Source: Thermasporomyces sp040195635 | GTDB lineage: Bacteria; Actinomycetota; Actinomycetes; Propionibacteriales; Actinopolymorphaceae | Assembly (NCBI RefSeq): GCF_040195635.1 | Contig: NZ_JBEFTX010000023.1 | Span: forward strand, 1 to 64,000 | DNA: 64,000 nucleotides | Direction of reading: 5' to 3' | Shown: piece by piece, positions 16,918 through 25,410 of the stretch | Layout of the letters: each line of letters starts with the position of its first letter | Numbering within the stretch: position 1 is the first letter of the stretch | Notes under the pieces: model-generated | What the model was told of the DNA's origin: nothing | Database searches by the model: none | Seen by the model: only the letters and a program-made list of their open reading frames with translations | Program-made: the position numbers and the translations under genes

Positions 16918-18207
16918 ATGCCGGCACCGCAAGCGTCAGTTGACAAGCTCCGCGAACGCCGGTTCGGGCTGTTCGTCCACTGGGGGCTCTACGCCCTGCC
17001 GGCCCGGCACGAGTGGGTGAAGAAGCGGGAGCAGCTGACCGACGAGCAGTACCAGCCCTACTTCGACCACTTCGACCCCGATCTCTACGACCCGCGTGTG
17101 TGGGCGCAGGCGGCGCGCGGGGCCGGCATGAAGTACACCGTGCTCACCACGAAGCACCACGAGGGCTTCTGCCTGTGGGACTCCGACCTCACCGACTACA
17201 AGGCGACGAAGACGCCCGCCGGGCGCGACCTGCTGCGCCCGTTCGTCGACGCGTTCCGCGCGGAGGACCTCGGCGTCGGCTTCTACCACTCGGTGATCGA
17301 CTGGCACCACCCGCACTACACCGTCGACACGATGCACCCGAGAATCGAGGACGCTGACTACCGCGCCCGCGAGACCGAGCCCGGCAAACGCGACATCGCG
17401 GTCTATCGGGCGTACCTCCACGGGCAGGTCGAGGAACTGCTCACCCGCTACGGCGACGTCGACGTGATGTGGTTCGACTTCTCCTACCCGGGACGAGAGG
17501 CGTACGGCCTGCCCGGCAAGGGCCGCGAGGACTGGGACTCCGAGGCGCTCGTCAAGTTGGTCCGCGGCCTGCAGCCGGACGTGCTCATCAACAACCGGCT
17601 CGACTACCCCGGCGACTTCACGACACCCGAGCAGTTCCAACCGCACACTGCGCCGACCATCGACGGCCGGGAGGTGCCGTGGGAGGCGTGCCAGACGCTC
17701 AACGGCAGTTGGGGGTACGACCGGGACAACCTCGACTGGAAGTCGCCCGACCTGCTCGTACGGATGCTGGTCGACTCGGTGTCGAAGGACGGCAACCTGC
17801 TGCTGAACGTCGGCCCCACCGGGCGCGGGGAGTTCGACGAGCGGGCTCTGGCCACGCTGGAGGAGATCGGGCGCTGGACCAGGCGGAACGGGCGGGCGAT
17901 CTACGGCGCGGGCCGTTCGGAGTTCACCCCTCCGGCCGACGCGCGCTACACCCAACGGGGGAACCGGCTCTACCTGCACCTGTTCGCCTGGCCGTTCCGG
18001 CACGTGCACCTGCCGGGGCTGGCAGGAAGGGTGAAGTACGCGCAGTTGCTCCACGATGCCTCAGAGGTCCGGTGGCGGGAGTATGCCGGCTCAGAGGACG
18101 ACGGCAACACCTCCTTGCGCGGTATCCCGGCTGGAACGGTGACGCTGGACCTGCCGATCCAGCGCCCGAACGAACTCGTCCCCGTCGTGGAGCTGTTCCT
18201 GTCCTGA
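16918..18207 (+). CDS. Alpha-L-fucosidase, glycoside hydrolase family 29
   Basis: 429 aa; hydrolyses terminal alpha-L-fucose. GH29 features: RRFGLFVHWGLYALPARHEW at the start, YTVLTTKHHEGFCLWDS, and DVDVMWFDFSYPG, where the Asp in WFD is the expected nucleophile, then NLLLNVGPTGRGEF. No signal peptide, so it acts in the cytoplasm on imported fuco-oligosaccharides, or is exported by an unseen route. It has its own RBS and no co-directional partner. It gives the main support for reading the SDR/FAH pair at 1.5-3.2 kb as L-fucose catabolism. Confidence 0.93.
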   Translation: MPAPQASVDKLRERRFGLFVHWGLYALPARHEWVKKREQLTDEQYQPYFDHFDPDLYDPRVWAQAARGAGMKYTVLTTKHHEGFCLWDSDLTDYKATKTPAGRDLLRPFVDAFRAEDLGVGFYHSVIDWHHPHYTVDTMHPRIEDADYRARETEPGKRDIAVYRAYLHGQVEELLTRYGDVDVMWFDFSYPGREAYGLPGKGREDWDSEALVKLVRGLQPDVLINNRLDYPGDFTTPEQFQPHTAPTIDGREVPWEACQTLNGSWGYDRDNLDWKSPDLLVRMLVDSVSKDGNLLLNVGPTGRGEFDERALATLEEIGRWTRRNGRAIYGAGRSEFTPPADARYTQRGNRLYLHLFAWPFRHVHLPGLAGRVKYAQLLHDASEVRWREYAGSEDDGNTSLRGIPAGTVTLDLPIQRPNELVPVVELFLS

Positions 18208-18234
18208 TCGGCAGTAGCCCAGCGCAGGCGCTTC

Positions 18235-18688
18235 TCAGTCGAGCCACCGGAGTTCGGCTGGAATCGGTTCGGGTGGGTACGCGGACCCTTCCGCCACCCA
18301 CGGTTCGGCCGCCTCGAGCCGTGATCTGTGCCGGCGCGGGAAGTGCGTACGCCACAGCTTTGACAGGGTTGGGTCTGGATGGCCTCGGGCGATCAAGGCT
18401 TTCTGCACTCGGCATAGGACGTCCCATGGCCGGATGGCGAGGTCGTCAGCGGTGACGACGAGCACGATCCAGCCGAGGTCGCACCGCCGTCTCGGGCAGG
18501 ACCAGCCGGGCCGCCTTGTCCCTCGTCTCAACTGTGTCGGGAAGGCTCGAGGGTACGAACACGCCACGAAACGGCCGTCGGAGCCGCCGGCCCCGAAGCA
18601 TGTCCCGGGAGACACCCGAGTTCCTCGCCTCGGCGAGCGTGAACGGCCGTGTCAACAGCGGCTCGGGCAGGACCGTGGGCGCAGCCAT
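18235..18688 (-). pseudogene. Remnant of an AbiEi/DUF559-like protein with the middle deleted
   Basis: From ATG 18688 the frame reads LLTRPFTLAEARNSGVSRDM, RGRRLRRPFRGVFVP and DTVETRDKAARLVLPE, the N-terminus of a common ~300-aa actinobacterial protein with an AbiEi-type N-domain and a DUF559 (restriction-fold) C-domain. After LVLPETAV this frame stops, and a different frame carries DLGWIVLVVTADDLAIRPWD and ALIARGHPDPTLSKLW to the stop at 18235, the normal C-terminus. Around 130-150 central residues, including the expected nuclease core, are missing and the junction is out of frame. Clearly non-functional. Confidence 0.75.
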
Positions 18689-18910
18689 CACGCCAGAGTG
18701 CCCGAAATGCGCTGGCAGCCGCGAGCGATGTCCACAGCATCCCGACGCAGGTCGGCTCACGGTTGACCTACTGCTAAGAAGATGGGCACCGGGCCGCCCC
18801 GATGTACCCCACAAACCCGCTGATGATCTTGAAGGCTCGCCCTGCAGCCGCAGCCGTCGAGCGATTCCACGACCAGGAGGAGAGCGACAGAAGTGACCCG
18901 ACCGCGTCGA

Positions 18911-18916
18911 TAGGCT
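18911..18916 (+). promoter_or_regulatory. Probable -10 box of a leaderless birA transcript
   Basis: TAGGCT ends 6 nt before the birA ATG at 18923 and no Shine-Dalgarno sequence precedes it. The same hexamer precedes galE and manC in this window. Confidence 0.55.
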
Positions 18917-18922
18917 GGCCGT

Positions 18923-19765
18923 ATGCCTTCCGGCTCGCCGTACGTCGACCTCGACCGGCCGCCCCTGCGCGCCGACAAGCTGCGGCGTGCCCTCACCGGA
19001 CCGGGCCGGTTCGTGAGCGACCTGCAGGTCGTGACCGAGATCGGATCGACCAACGCCGAACTCCGCACCCGCGCGCTCGCCGGCGCCCCGGAGGGCAGCG
19101 TCCTCGTCGCCGAGCACCAGAGTGCCGGGCGCGGCCGCCTGGATCGCGGCTGGGCCTCGGCCCCCCGCTCCGGTCTGACGTTCTCGATCCTGCTCCGCCC
19201 CGGCGACGCCGTGCCGGCCGGCCGCTGGCCGTGGCTCCCGCTGCTCACCGGCTGTGCGGTCGTCGAGGCCGTCGCCGCGGTCTCTGGCGTACGACCCGTG
19301 CTGAAGTGGCCGAACGACGTCCTCCTGGCCGAACGAAAGCTCTGCGGAATTCTGGTCGAACGCATCGAGATCCCCGAAGATCCGGCGGCGGTCGTCGGGA
19401 TCGGCCTCAACGTCACCAGCGCCCCGGACGAACTGCCTGACGACCATGCCATCTCCCTGCGCCTCGCCGGAGCGGCCGACACAGACCGTTCCACGTTGCT
19501 GATCGCGCTCCTGCGTACCTTCGAGACGCTCTACCGCGCCTGGCGGGACGCCCACGGCGACCCCGCGGAGGGGGCCGGCGGCGGAATCCGCCAGGCCTAC
19601 CTCCGGCGCTGCGCCACGATCGGCCGCCGGGTGCGCGTCCAGATCGGACCCGACCGGTGGGTCGGGGGACTGGCCCGCGAAGTCGACTCCGACGGCCGGC
19701 TGGTCGTCGAAACCGCCGCCGGTGACCGGCCGCTCGGCGCGGGCGACGTCGTCCACGTGCGTTGA
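18923..19765 (+). CDS. birA: Biotin--[acetyl-CoA-carboxylase] ligase
   Basis: 280 aa. Attaches biotin to acyl-CoA carboxylase alpha chains. Seen: TEIGSTNAELRTRAL, the biotinyl-AMP loop HQSAGRGRLDRGW, VLKWPNDVLL and RKLCGILVE, then GIGLNV. There is no N-terminal DNA-binding domain, so it is a class I ligase without repressor role. It precedes the PH-domain protein as in M. tuberculosis (Rv3279-Rv3278) and lies 6 kb from accD5/accE5, the same linkage with ppc, GH29 and decayed genes inserted. Confidence 0.95.
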   Translation: MPSGSPYVDLDRPPLRADKLRRALTGPGRFVSDLQVVTEIGSTNAELRTRALAGAPEGSVLVAEHQSAGRGRLDRGWASAPRSGLTFSILLRPGDAVPAGRWPWLPLLTGCAVVEAVAAVSGVRPVLKWPNDVLLAERKLCGILVERIEIPEDPAAVVGIGLNVTSAPDELPDDHAISLRLAGAADTDRSTLLIALLRTFETLYRAWRDAHGDPAEGAGGGIRQAYLRRCATIGRRVRVQIGPDRWVGGLAREVDSDGRLVVETAAGDRPLGAGDVVHVR

Positions 19766-19853
19766 CCCGCCGACGTCGGGCATGATTCGCCTGACCGTCA
19801 CGCACTGCAGATACCCGTGCGGACACCTTCGCCGACACCTGTGAGGAGCACCG

Positions 19854-20381
19854 ATGGGCATCTCAGCCAAGTTGCTCGGGGAGAACGAGCAACTCGTCAT
19901 GAGCATGCGTACGCACTGGAAGATCATGATCGGTCCGGTGCTTCTCCTGCTCGCCACGGTGGTGGCCGCCGTGATCGTCGTCGCGCTCATCCCGGCGAGC
20001 GAGTACCAGCAGTGGATCCGGATCGGGCTCGTCGCCATCGCCGTGATCGGTGCCCTCGTCTACGCCATCTGGCCACTGCTCACCTGGCTCGCCTCGACCT
20101 ACGCCGTCACCGACCGACGGATCATCACCCGGCACGGCGTCATCACGCGTACCGGCCGCGACATCCCGCTCACCCGGGTCAACGACGTCTCCAGCGAGCG
20201 CGGGCTCCTCGACCGCATGCTCGGCTGCGGAACGCTCGTCATCTGGTCCGCGGGAGAGCAGGGCAAGGTCGTCCTGCCCGACGTCCCGCAGGTGGAGAAG
20301 GTCCAGCGCACCCTGTCCGAACTCGTCTTCGCCCGGGAGGCCGACGACGATGAGGTCCCCGAGCGGCGGCGGGTGACCTGA
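19854..20381 (+). CDS. PH domain (bPH2) membrane protein
   Basis: 175 aa. Two adjacent transmembrane segments (IMIGPVLLLLATVVAAVIVV and GLVAIAVIGALVYAIWPLLT) are followed by a bacterial PH domain with YAVTDRRIITRHGVITRTG and IPLTRVNDVSSERGLLDRML, then LGCGTLVIWSAGEQG. GAGGAGC lies before ATG 19854. It is the counterpart of Rv3278c by position. Function of the family is unknown; it probably scaffolds at the membrane. It ends 13 bp before the enoyl-CoA hydratase gene. Confidence 0.88.
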   Translation: MGISAKLLGENEQLVMSMRTHWKIMIGPVLLLLATVVAAVIVVALIPASEYQQWIRIGLVAIAVIGALVYAIWPLLTWLASTYAVTDRRIITRHGVITRTGRDIPLTRVNDVSSERGLLDRMLGCGTLVIWSAGEQGKVVLPDVPQVEKVQRTLSELVFAREADDDEVPERRRVT

Positions 20382-20394
20382 GAGACTTGCCGGC

Positions 20395-21279
20395 ATGGGG
20401 GAGCGGACGTACGACGAGGCGGCCTACGACGGTGTGCGGCTGCGGCGCCTCGACGACGCCGGCAACGTCGCGGAGTTCGTTCTCGACCGGCCGGAGGCGC
20501 TGAACGCGCTCTCCACGAACCTCGCCCGGTCGATCGGGCGCGCGTCCGCCGACCTCGCCGCAGATCGCCGTGTCCGGGCGGTCGTGGTGTCGAGCGCCTG
20601 TGAGAAGGCGTTCTGCGTCGGTGCGGACCTGAAGGAGCGCAGCGACTTCACCGACGCCGACCTGTGGGCGCAGCGGCCGATCATGCGGGCGGCGTTCGGC
20701 GGGCTGCTGGACCTCCCGGTGCCGGTCGTCGTCGCCGTGCACCGTTACGCGCTGGGCGGCGGGTTCGAGCTGGCGCTCGCCGGTGACCTCATCGTGGCCG
20801 ACCAGACCGCGATCTTCGGGCTGCCCGAGGTGTCGGTCGGCCTCGTGCCTGGCGGCGGTGGTACGCAGCTGCTGGCGCGCCGGATCGGCTGGTCACGCGC
20901 GTTCGACCTGATCGTCACCGCCCGGCGGGTCGAGGCGGCGGAGGGGGAACGGCTCGGCTTCGTCGACCGCCTCGTGCCGCCGGGCCAGGCACGGGAAACC
21001 GCCGTCGACCTGGCGCGGCAGATCGCCGGCAACTCCCCGGTCGGCGTACGCAGCGCGAAGCGGGCCCTCCGACTCGGTGCGGCCGCCGGGCTCGCCGAAG
21101 GGCTGGAGATCGAGGACGCCGCGTGGCGCCAGACGGCGTTCTCGGCCGACCGGCGAGAGGGCATCGCCGCGTTCAACGAGAAGCGCCCGCCCCGTTGGCC
21201 GGGAGATACCCGTTGGCCGGGAGATACCCGTTGGCCAGAAGACACCAGGTGGCCGGGGGACACTGGTACCGGGAGGTGA
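20395..21279 (+). CDS. Enoyl-CoA hydratase/isomerase, possibly methylglutaconyl-CoA hydratase
   Basis: 294 aa crotonase. The oxyanion-hole strands are CVGADLKER and ALGGGFELALAGD, and the catalytic Glu region is LPEVSVGLVPGGGG. The HMG-CoA lyase gene starts 6 bp after its stop, so a role as methylglutaconyl-CoA hydratase in leucine breakdown is the simplest reading. The last ~28 residues are unusual: after NEKRPPRW the chain is a run of four RWPGDT-like hexapeptides made by an 18-bp DNA repeat and absent from the crotonase fold. ATG 20395 has no clear RBS. Confidence 0.9.
   Translation: MGERTYDEAAYDGVRLRRLDDAGNVAEFVLDRPEALNALSTNLARSIGRASADLAADRRVRAVVVSSACEKAFCVGADLKERSDFTDADLWAQRPIMRAAFGGLLDLPVPVVVAVHRYALGGGFELALAGDLIVADQTAIFGLPEVSVGLVPGGGGTQLLARRIGWSRAFDLIVTARRVEAAEGERLGFVDRLVPPGQARETAVDLARQIAGNSPVGVRSAKRALRLGAAAGLAEGLEIEDAAWRQTAFSADRREGIAAFNEKRPPRWPGDTRWPGDTRWPEDTRWPGDTGTGR
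21193..21264 (+). repeat. Four 18-bp in-frame repeats at the end of the enoyl-CoA hydratase gene
   Basis: The unit CGTTGGCCGGGAGATACC is present twice exactly, then twice with a few changes, in frame. It adds RWPGDT, RWPGDT, RWPEDT, RWPGDT to the protein C-terminus. Slippage expansion is the likely source. Confidence 0.9.
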
Positions 21280-21285
21280 GCCAGC

Positions 21286-22203
21286 ATGCGGCTACCTGAG
21301 CGGGTGACGATCCGTGAGGTCGGACCACGGGACGGCCTGCAGAACGAGGATCCCGTGCCCACCGAAGGCAAGGTCGGGCTCATCGACGCGCTGTCCGCGA
21401 CCGGGCTGCGGCGGATCGAGGCGGTCAGTTTCGTCCATCCTCGGGCGATCCCCGCGATGGGGGACGCAACGGAGGTGTGGAAGCTGATCAGCAAGGATCC
21501 CGACATCGACTACTCCGCGCTGGTCCCGAACCTCACCGGAGCGGAGCGGGCACTGGATGCCGGCGTACGTTCTCTCGAGGTCGTGGTGTCGGCCTCTGAC
21601 CGACACAACCGCGCCAACCTCAACCGCTCGACCCAGGAGTCCCTCGCCGGGCTCGCCCCGATCGTCGCGCTCGCCCACGCACGCGGAGCGACCTGCCAGG
21701 TCGTGGTTGCCACCGCGTGGGGTTGTCCGTACGACGGGGACATCCTCCTCGAGCAGGTCCTGTCCGTTGCCCGGGCGGCCGTCGCCGCGGGAGCGGACTC
21801 CCTGGCCTACGGCGACACCACTGGCATGGCCACGCCCACCCGGGTCGAACGCCTCGTCGAGGCCACCCGCGCTTCCCTGCCCGACACTCCGCTGGCGCTG
21901 CACTTCCACAACACGCGGGGGACGGGGCTCGCCAACGTCCTCGCAGCGCTGCAGATCGGCGTCACCGAATTCGACGCGAGTGTCGGCGGACTGGGCGGCT
22001 GTCCGTACGCACCGGGCGCGAGCGGCAACATCGCCACCGAGGAGCTCGTCCACATGCTCGCCGACATGGGCGTCGAGACCGGAGTCGACCTCGATCGGCT
22101 GCTCGACGTCGCCGCCCAGGCGGAGCGGCTGGTCGGCCGTCAGCTCCCGTCCCAGGTACTGCGGGCCGGGCCGCGCAGCCGTACCGTGCCGGCGGCCCGG
22201 TAA
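21286..22203 (+). CDS. Hydroxymethylglutaryl-CoA lyase
   Basis: 305 aa. Cleaves HMG-CoA to acetyl-CoA and acetoacetate, the last step of leucine catabolism. TIM-barrel HMGL-like features: IREVGPRDGLQNE, the metal-site LHFHNTRGTGLAN, and the catalytic Cys loop GLGGCPYAPGASGN. GGGAGG lies upstream of ATG 21286. Co-transcribed with the enoyl-CoA hydratase. Its product acetoacetate could be reactivated by the acetoacetyl-CoA synthetase encoded at 51.7 kb. The methylcrotonyl-CoA carboxylase step is not in the window. Confidence 0.93.
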   Translation: MRLPERVTIREVGPRDGLQNEDPVPTEGKVGLIDALSATGLRRIEAVSFVHPRAIPAMGDATEVWKLISKDPDIDYSALVPNLTGAERALDAGVRSLEVVVSASDRHNRANLNRSTQESLAGLAPIVALAHARGATCQVVVATAWGCPYDGDILLEQVLSVARAAVAAGADSLAYGDTTGMATPTRVERLVEATRASLPDTPLALHFHNTRGTGLANVLAALQIGVTEFDASVGGLGGCPYAPGASGNIATEELVHMLADMGVETGVDLDRLLDVAAQAERLVGRQLPSQVLRAGPRSRTVPAAR

Positions 22204-22253
22204 CACCGCGCCGAAGCGCGCCGCGCCGAACGGTCCACCGCGGCGCGGCTCGG

Positions 22254-22790
22254 TCAGCGGTCTGGCGTTGCGGACGGGCTCGCGGAGCCCGCGGGCTCCA
22301 CGCGCCCGGTGGCCGTGACGACGTGCCAGGTGAACTTCCTGCCCTGGTACGTGTCGGTCATGCCGTTGCCCTTCGCCGTTCCCCGCGTCCCTTCCTTGGT
22401 GTACGTATAGACCGGGTGGCCGGTCAGCGTCAGCTGGAAGGTGCCGTTGGACCGCTTCACGGTGCCGAAGCTGCCGTTGACGCCGCGAAGCTTCAGCGGG
22501 ACGGCCGCGCTCGTGACGGCGAACGGCCGCCACGTCATCGCGCACTCTCCCCCACAGACGATCTTGCGCCCGGTATCGACGTCATTGACATAGAGCGGCA
22601 TGCCCTTGGAGTCGACCACGATCTTGCCGATCTCCGGTGCGTCGACCACCCGGACGGCTGGTTTGGTCACAGCCACTCCGTCGTCATCTTTGTCGGCTCC
22701 CCCGCCGGTGCACCCGATGATCATGGCGGCCAGCGCGACGGCAACGCCGCCCAGCCGGACCGACGCCCGAAGCGGGTAGGACTTTCCCAC
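22254..22790 (-). CDS. Secreted lipoprotein with COG4315-type repeats
   Basis: 178 aa from a GTG with GGGGGAGG upstream. Lipoprotein signal VRLGGVAVALAAMIIGC with lipobox I-I-G-C. The mature part has two copies of the Y-x-[FY/N]-x-x-D type repeat: GMPLYVNDVDTG and HPVYTYTKEGT, with CGGECAMTWRPF and FTWHVVTATG, as in small secreted proteins of unknown function found widely in bacteria. Converges with the HMG-CoA lyase gene and diverges from the response regulator gene, which may control it. Longer starts upstream are possible but would bury the signal peptide. Confidence 0.8.
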   Translation of the reverse strand: MGKSYPLRASVRLGGVAVALAAMIIGCTGGGADKDDDGVAVTKPAVRVVDAPEIGKIVVDSKGMPLYVNDVDTGRKIVCGGECAMTWRPFAVTSAAVPLKLRGVNGSFGTVKRSNGTFQLTLTGHPVYTYTKEGTRGTAKGNGMTDTYQGRKFTWHVVTATGRVEPAGSASPSATPDR

Positions 22791-22891
22791 GACGCAACGA
22801 CCTCCCCCGTGGCCGGCCGCGCGGACCGGCGCTCGCCGTTCTCGTGCCGATGAGAAGTTACCCATCGGCGGCTGCGGGCAACCGGTCTCTT

Positions 22892-22911
22892 CCGATCGAA
22901 CAAACGATCGG
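22892..22911. promoter_or_regulatory. Inverted repeat between the lipoprotein and response regulator genes
   Basis: CCGATCG and CGATCGG flank a 6-nt AACAAA spacer, a perfect 7-bp dyad in the divergent promoter region. It is a candidate operator for the adjacent two-component system or another regulator. No function is shown. Confidence 0.4.
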
Positions 22912-23001
22912 GCCCGGCAGCCGCCGGCCAGTTGCCGGCCGCCAGACCGCCCGACCAGGTGGGCGGGACGTTGTCGGCATCGCGGCTTACCATCAGTGGC
23001 C

Positions 23002-23724
23002 ATGACGTCGAGCGAGCGAACCGCGGAGCGTGAGCATCACGCGATCCTGCTCGCCGAAGACGACCCGGCCATCTCCGACCCGCTTGCCCGAGCGCTGCGC
23101 CGCGAGGGCTACACCGTCGAAGTGACCGCGGCCGGGGCGGACGCGCTCAGCAGTCTCGACCGGGGCGGCTTCGACCTCCTGGTCCTCGATCTCGGACTGC
23201 CCGACGTCGACGGCTTGGAGATCTGCCGGCGGATCCGCCAGGACGGCGACAACGTACCCGTCCTCGTCCTCACTGCCCGCGCCGACGAGGTGGACACGGT
23301 AGTCGGGCTCGACGCCGGCGCTGACGACTACGTGGCGAAGCCGTTCCGCCTGGCGGAGCTGTTGGCGAGGGTGCGTGCGCTGCTGCGACGGGGTACGCCG
23401 GATGCACGGACGGACCAGCCGGCGGGTTCTCCGGACGAGGGTGTACGCATCGACATCGAGTCGAGGCAGGCGTTCCTCGACGGTGCGGAACTCCACCTCA
23501 CCGCGAAGGAGTTCGACCTACTGCGGGTACTCCTCCGCGAGGTCGGGCGCGTCGTCACGCGTGACCAGCTCATGCGCGAGGTGTGGGAGACCACCTGGTG
23601 GTCCTCGACGAAGACGCTCGACATGCACATCTCCTGGCTGCGCCGCAAGCTGGGCGACGACGCCTCCCAGCCACGCTTCATCACGACGGTTCGTGGCGTC
23701 GGCTTCCGGTTCGAGCGCGAGTGA
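23002..23724 (+). CDS. OmpR-family response regulator
   Basis: 240 aa. Receiver domain with acidic pair AEDD, phospho-Asp in LLVLDLGLPDVDG, Thr in VLTARAD and Lys in DDYVAKPFR; then a winged-helix DNA-binding domain with LTAKEFDLLRVLL and FITTVRGVGFRFE. ATG 23002 is 8 nt after a possible -10 box TACCAT; a GTG at 22996 is an alternative. The histidine kinase gene starts 15 bp later, so they form a two-component system. The signal is unknown; the divergent lipoprotein is a plausible target. Confidence 0.92.
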   Translation: MTSSERTAEREHHAILLAEDDPAISDPLARALRREGYTVEVTAAGADALSSLDRGGFDLLVLDLGLPDVDGLEICRRIRQDGDNVPVLVLTARADEVDTVVGLDAGADDYVAKPFRLAELLARVRALLRRGTPDARTDQPAGSPDEGVRIDIESRQAFLDGAELHLTAKEFDLLRVLLREVGRVVTRDQLMREVWETTWWSSTKTLDMHISWLRRKLGDDASQPRFITTVRGVGFRFERE

Positions 23725-23739
23725 GGCGGGCCGGACCTC

Positions 23740-24864
23740 ATGCGTACCCGCCTCGTCGTCACCACGGTCGTGATCGCCCTCGTCACCGCGACCCTCTTCG
23801 CCCTGCCGATCCTCGTCTTCAGCTGGCACTACCTCGGCAGTGGGTGGACCGAACGCCTCGCACTGCTCGGCTTCGGCATCGTCGCGGTGCTGGTCGCCGT
23901 CGCGATCGGTGTCTGGCAGGCGCGCCGGCTGTCGCGGTCGCTCGTCGAACTCGCCGAAGCGGCCGAACGGCTGGGTTCAGGTGACCCGCGCGGTCACCGC
24001 CACCGTTACGGCCTGCCCGAGTTGGACCGGGTCGCTGACGCCCTCGACACGAGCGCCCGCCGGATCGCGGAGATGCTGGCGGCCGAGCGTCAACTGTCCC
24101 AGGATGCCTCGCACCAGCTGCGTTCGCCGCTTACGGCACTGTCGATGCGCCTGGAGGAGATCCTCGCCACGAAGAACTCCGCCGTTGTGCGCGAGGAGGC
24201 GGCGATCGCCCTCGGCCAGGTCGAACGCCTCTCGCATGTCGTGGACCGGTTGCTCTCCCAGAGCCGCGACTCCCACGTCGCCCGGCACACGCTGGTGGAC
24301 GTCGACCAGGTCGTACGCCAACAGGTCGCCGAGTGGCGGCCCGCCTTCGACAGCGCGAACCGCCGGGTCGAGGTCACCGGCGACGACGGCCTCTCGGTCG
24401 CGGCGACGCCCGGCATGCTCGGCCACGTCCTCGCCACCCTGCTGGAGAACGCCCTACACCACGGGGGAGGCACGGTCGTCGTACGCCGGCGTACGACCGG
24501 CAGCCCATCCGGCGGATCGGTCGGCAGTCAGCCCGGCGGCTCGGTCGTGGTCGAGGTGGCCGACGAAGGTCCAGGTGTACCCGCTGAGCTCGGCCAGCGG
24601 ATCTTCGAACGTGCCGTGAGCGGGCGCAGCGGCACCGGCCTCGGACTCGCTCTGGCCCGCGACCTCGCCGAGGCAGGCGGCGGTCGCCTCGAGCTGATCT
24701 CGCGCCGCCCCGCCGTGTTCGCCGTTTTCGTGCCGGGCGAGAAGAGCACGGAAGCTCCGGCTCAGGCCGCGGTGGACACGCGGTCGTCCGGACCAGGATC
24801 GGAGGCCGGCGGTGGAGCGGGCGTGGCTCCGGCAAGGGCGGCCCGGAAGACGAAGCGGCGGTAG
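23740..24864 (+). CDS. Sensor histidine kinase
   Basis: 374 aa. Two N-terminal TM helices (residues ~5-30 and ~40-62) with almost no extracytoplasmic loop, a HAMP-like linker, DHp box DASHQLRSPLTALSMRLEE (phospho-His), then ATP-binding blocks LLENALHHGGG (N box), VADEGPGVP (G1) and SGTGLGLALARDLAE (G2). The tiny periplasmic loop suggests intramembrane sensing. The C-terminal ~40 residues, Ala/Gly/Ser-rich and ending RAARKTKRR, lie over the tail of the convergent GtrA gene, a 103-bp overlap. Confidence 0.92.
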   Translation: MRTRLVVTTVVIALVTATLFALPILVFSWHYLGSGWTERLALLGFGIVAVLVAVAIGVWQARRLSRSLVELAEAAERLGSGDPRGHRHRYGLPELDRVADALDTSARRIAEMLAAERQLSQDASHQLRSPLTALSMRLEEILATKNSAVVREEAAIALGQVERLSHVVDRLLSQSRDSHVARHTLVDVDQVVRQQVAEWRPAFDSANRRVEVTGDDGLSVAATPGMLGHVLATLLENALHHGGGTVVVRRRTTGSPSGGSVGSQPGGSVVVEVADEGPGVPAELGQRIFERAVSGRSGTGLGLALARDLAEAGGGRLELISRRPAVFAVFVPGEKSTEAPAQAAVDTRSSGPGSEAGGGAGVAPARAARKTKRR

Positions 24865-25283
24865 GACCAGAACCTCGCGAGCGTGCCGAGTCCGATGCCG
24901 ACCAGGTTGGCGACCGTGTTCGACACCGGGTCGTGGAGAGCGAGTACGTAATTGACGAACGCGAGAATCGCAAGGTTGATCGCCAGCGCGGCGAGGTTCA
25001 GCACGAAGAAGAGGGTGTACTCGCCGATGACCTTCCGGCGTTCGGTGTGTCGCCAGGTCCAGTGCCGGTTTCCGAGATAGGCGACGACCGTCGCGAGGAC
25101 GACGGAGATGGTGCGCGCCGTCAGCGGCTTCTCGTGGAGGATGCCGTCGCCGTCGATCCCGTAGCGCAGCAGGCTGAACCCGCCCATGTCCACGACGAAC
25201 GCGACCGCGCCCACGACGCCGAACTTCGCCACCTCATGGGCGAGGTGGCGCATCCGGCGAGCGAGCCGGTGCAGGAGCGACAC
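24762..25283 (-). CDS. GtrA family membrane protein
   Basis: 173 aa with four TM helices typical of GtrA: EVAKFGVVGAVAFVVDMGGF, ARTISVVLATVVAYLGNRHW, FFVLNLAALAINLAILAFVN and VGIGLGTLARFWSYRRFVF. GtrA proteins help flip polyprenyl-phosphate-linked sugars. It is the positional counterpart of Rv3277, between the PH-domain/birA genes and purK. Its 3' end overlaps the histidine kinase gene by 103 bp on the opposite strand; the overlapped part encodes a low-complexity Pro/Ala/Asp tail. Confidence 0.9.
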   Translation of the reverse strand: MSLLHRLARRMRHLAHEVAKFGVVGAVAFVVDMGGFSLLRYGIDGDGILHEKPLTARTISVVLATVVAYLGNRHWTWRHTERRKVIGEYTLFFVLNLAALAINLAILAFVNYVLALHDPVSNTVANLVGIGLGTLARFWSYRRFVFRAALAGATPAPPPASDPGPDDRVSTAA

Positions 25284-25410
25284 GTGGCGACCTCGAGAGG
25301 TGGGGTGGGCTGGCCAGGCTTGTCGGGCCCAAAACCAGGTGGGCGGGCAAGACCGCCGAGCCTACCGGCCGGACGTTCCCGACCCGCCTCACCCCGGCCC
25401 CGGCCGCCAT

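Noticed and set aside
24864..25410. Extension of the phosphotransferase frame upstream to 25186
   Set aside because: The extra N-terminus overlaps the GtrA start region, is Arg/Pro-rich and lacks family similarity; GTG 25411 fits better.
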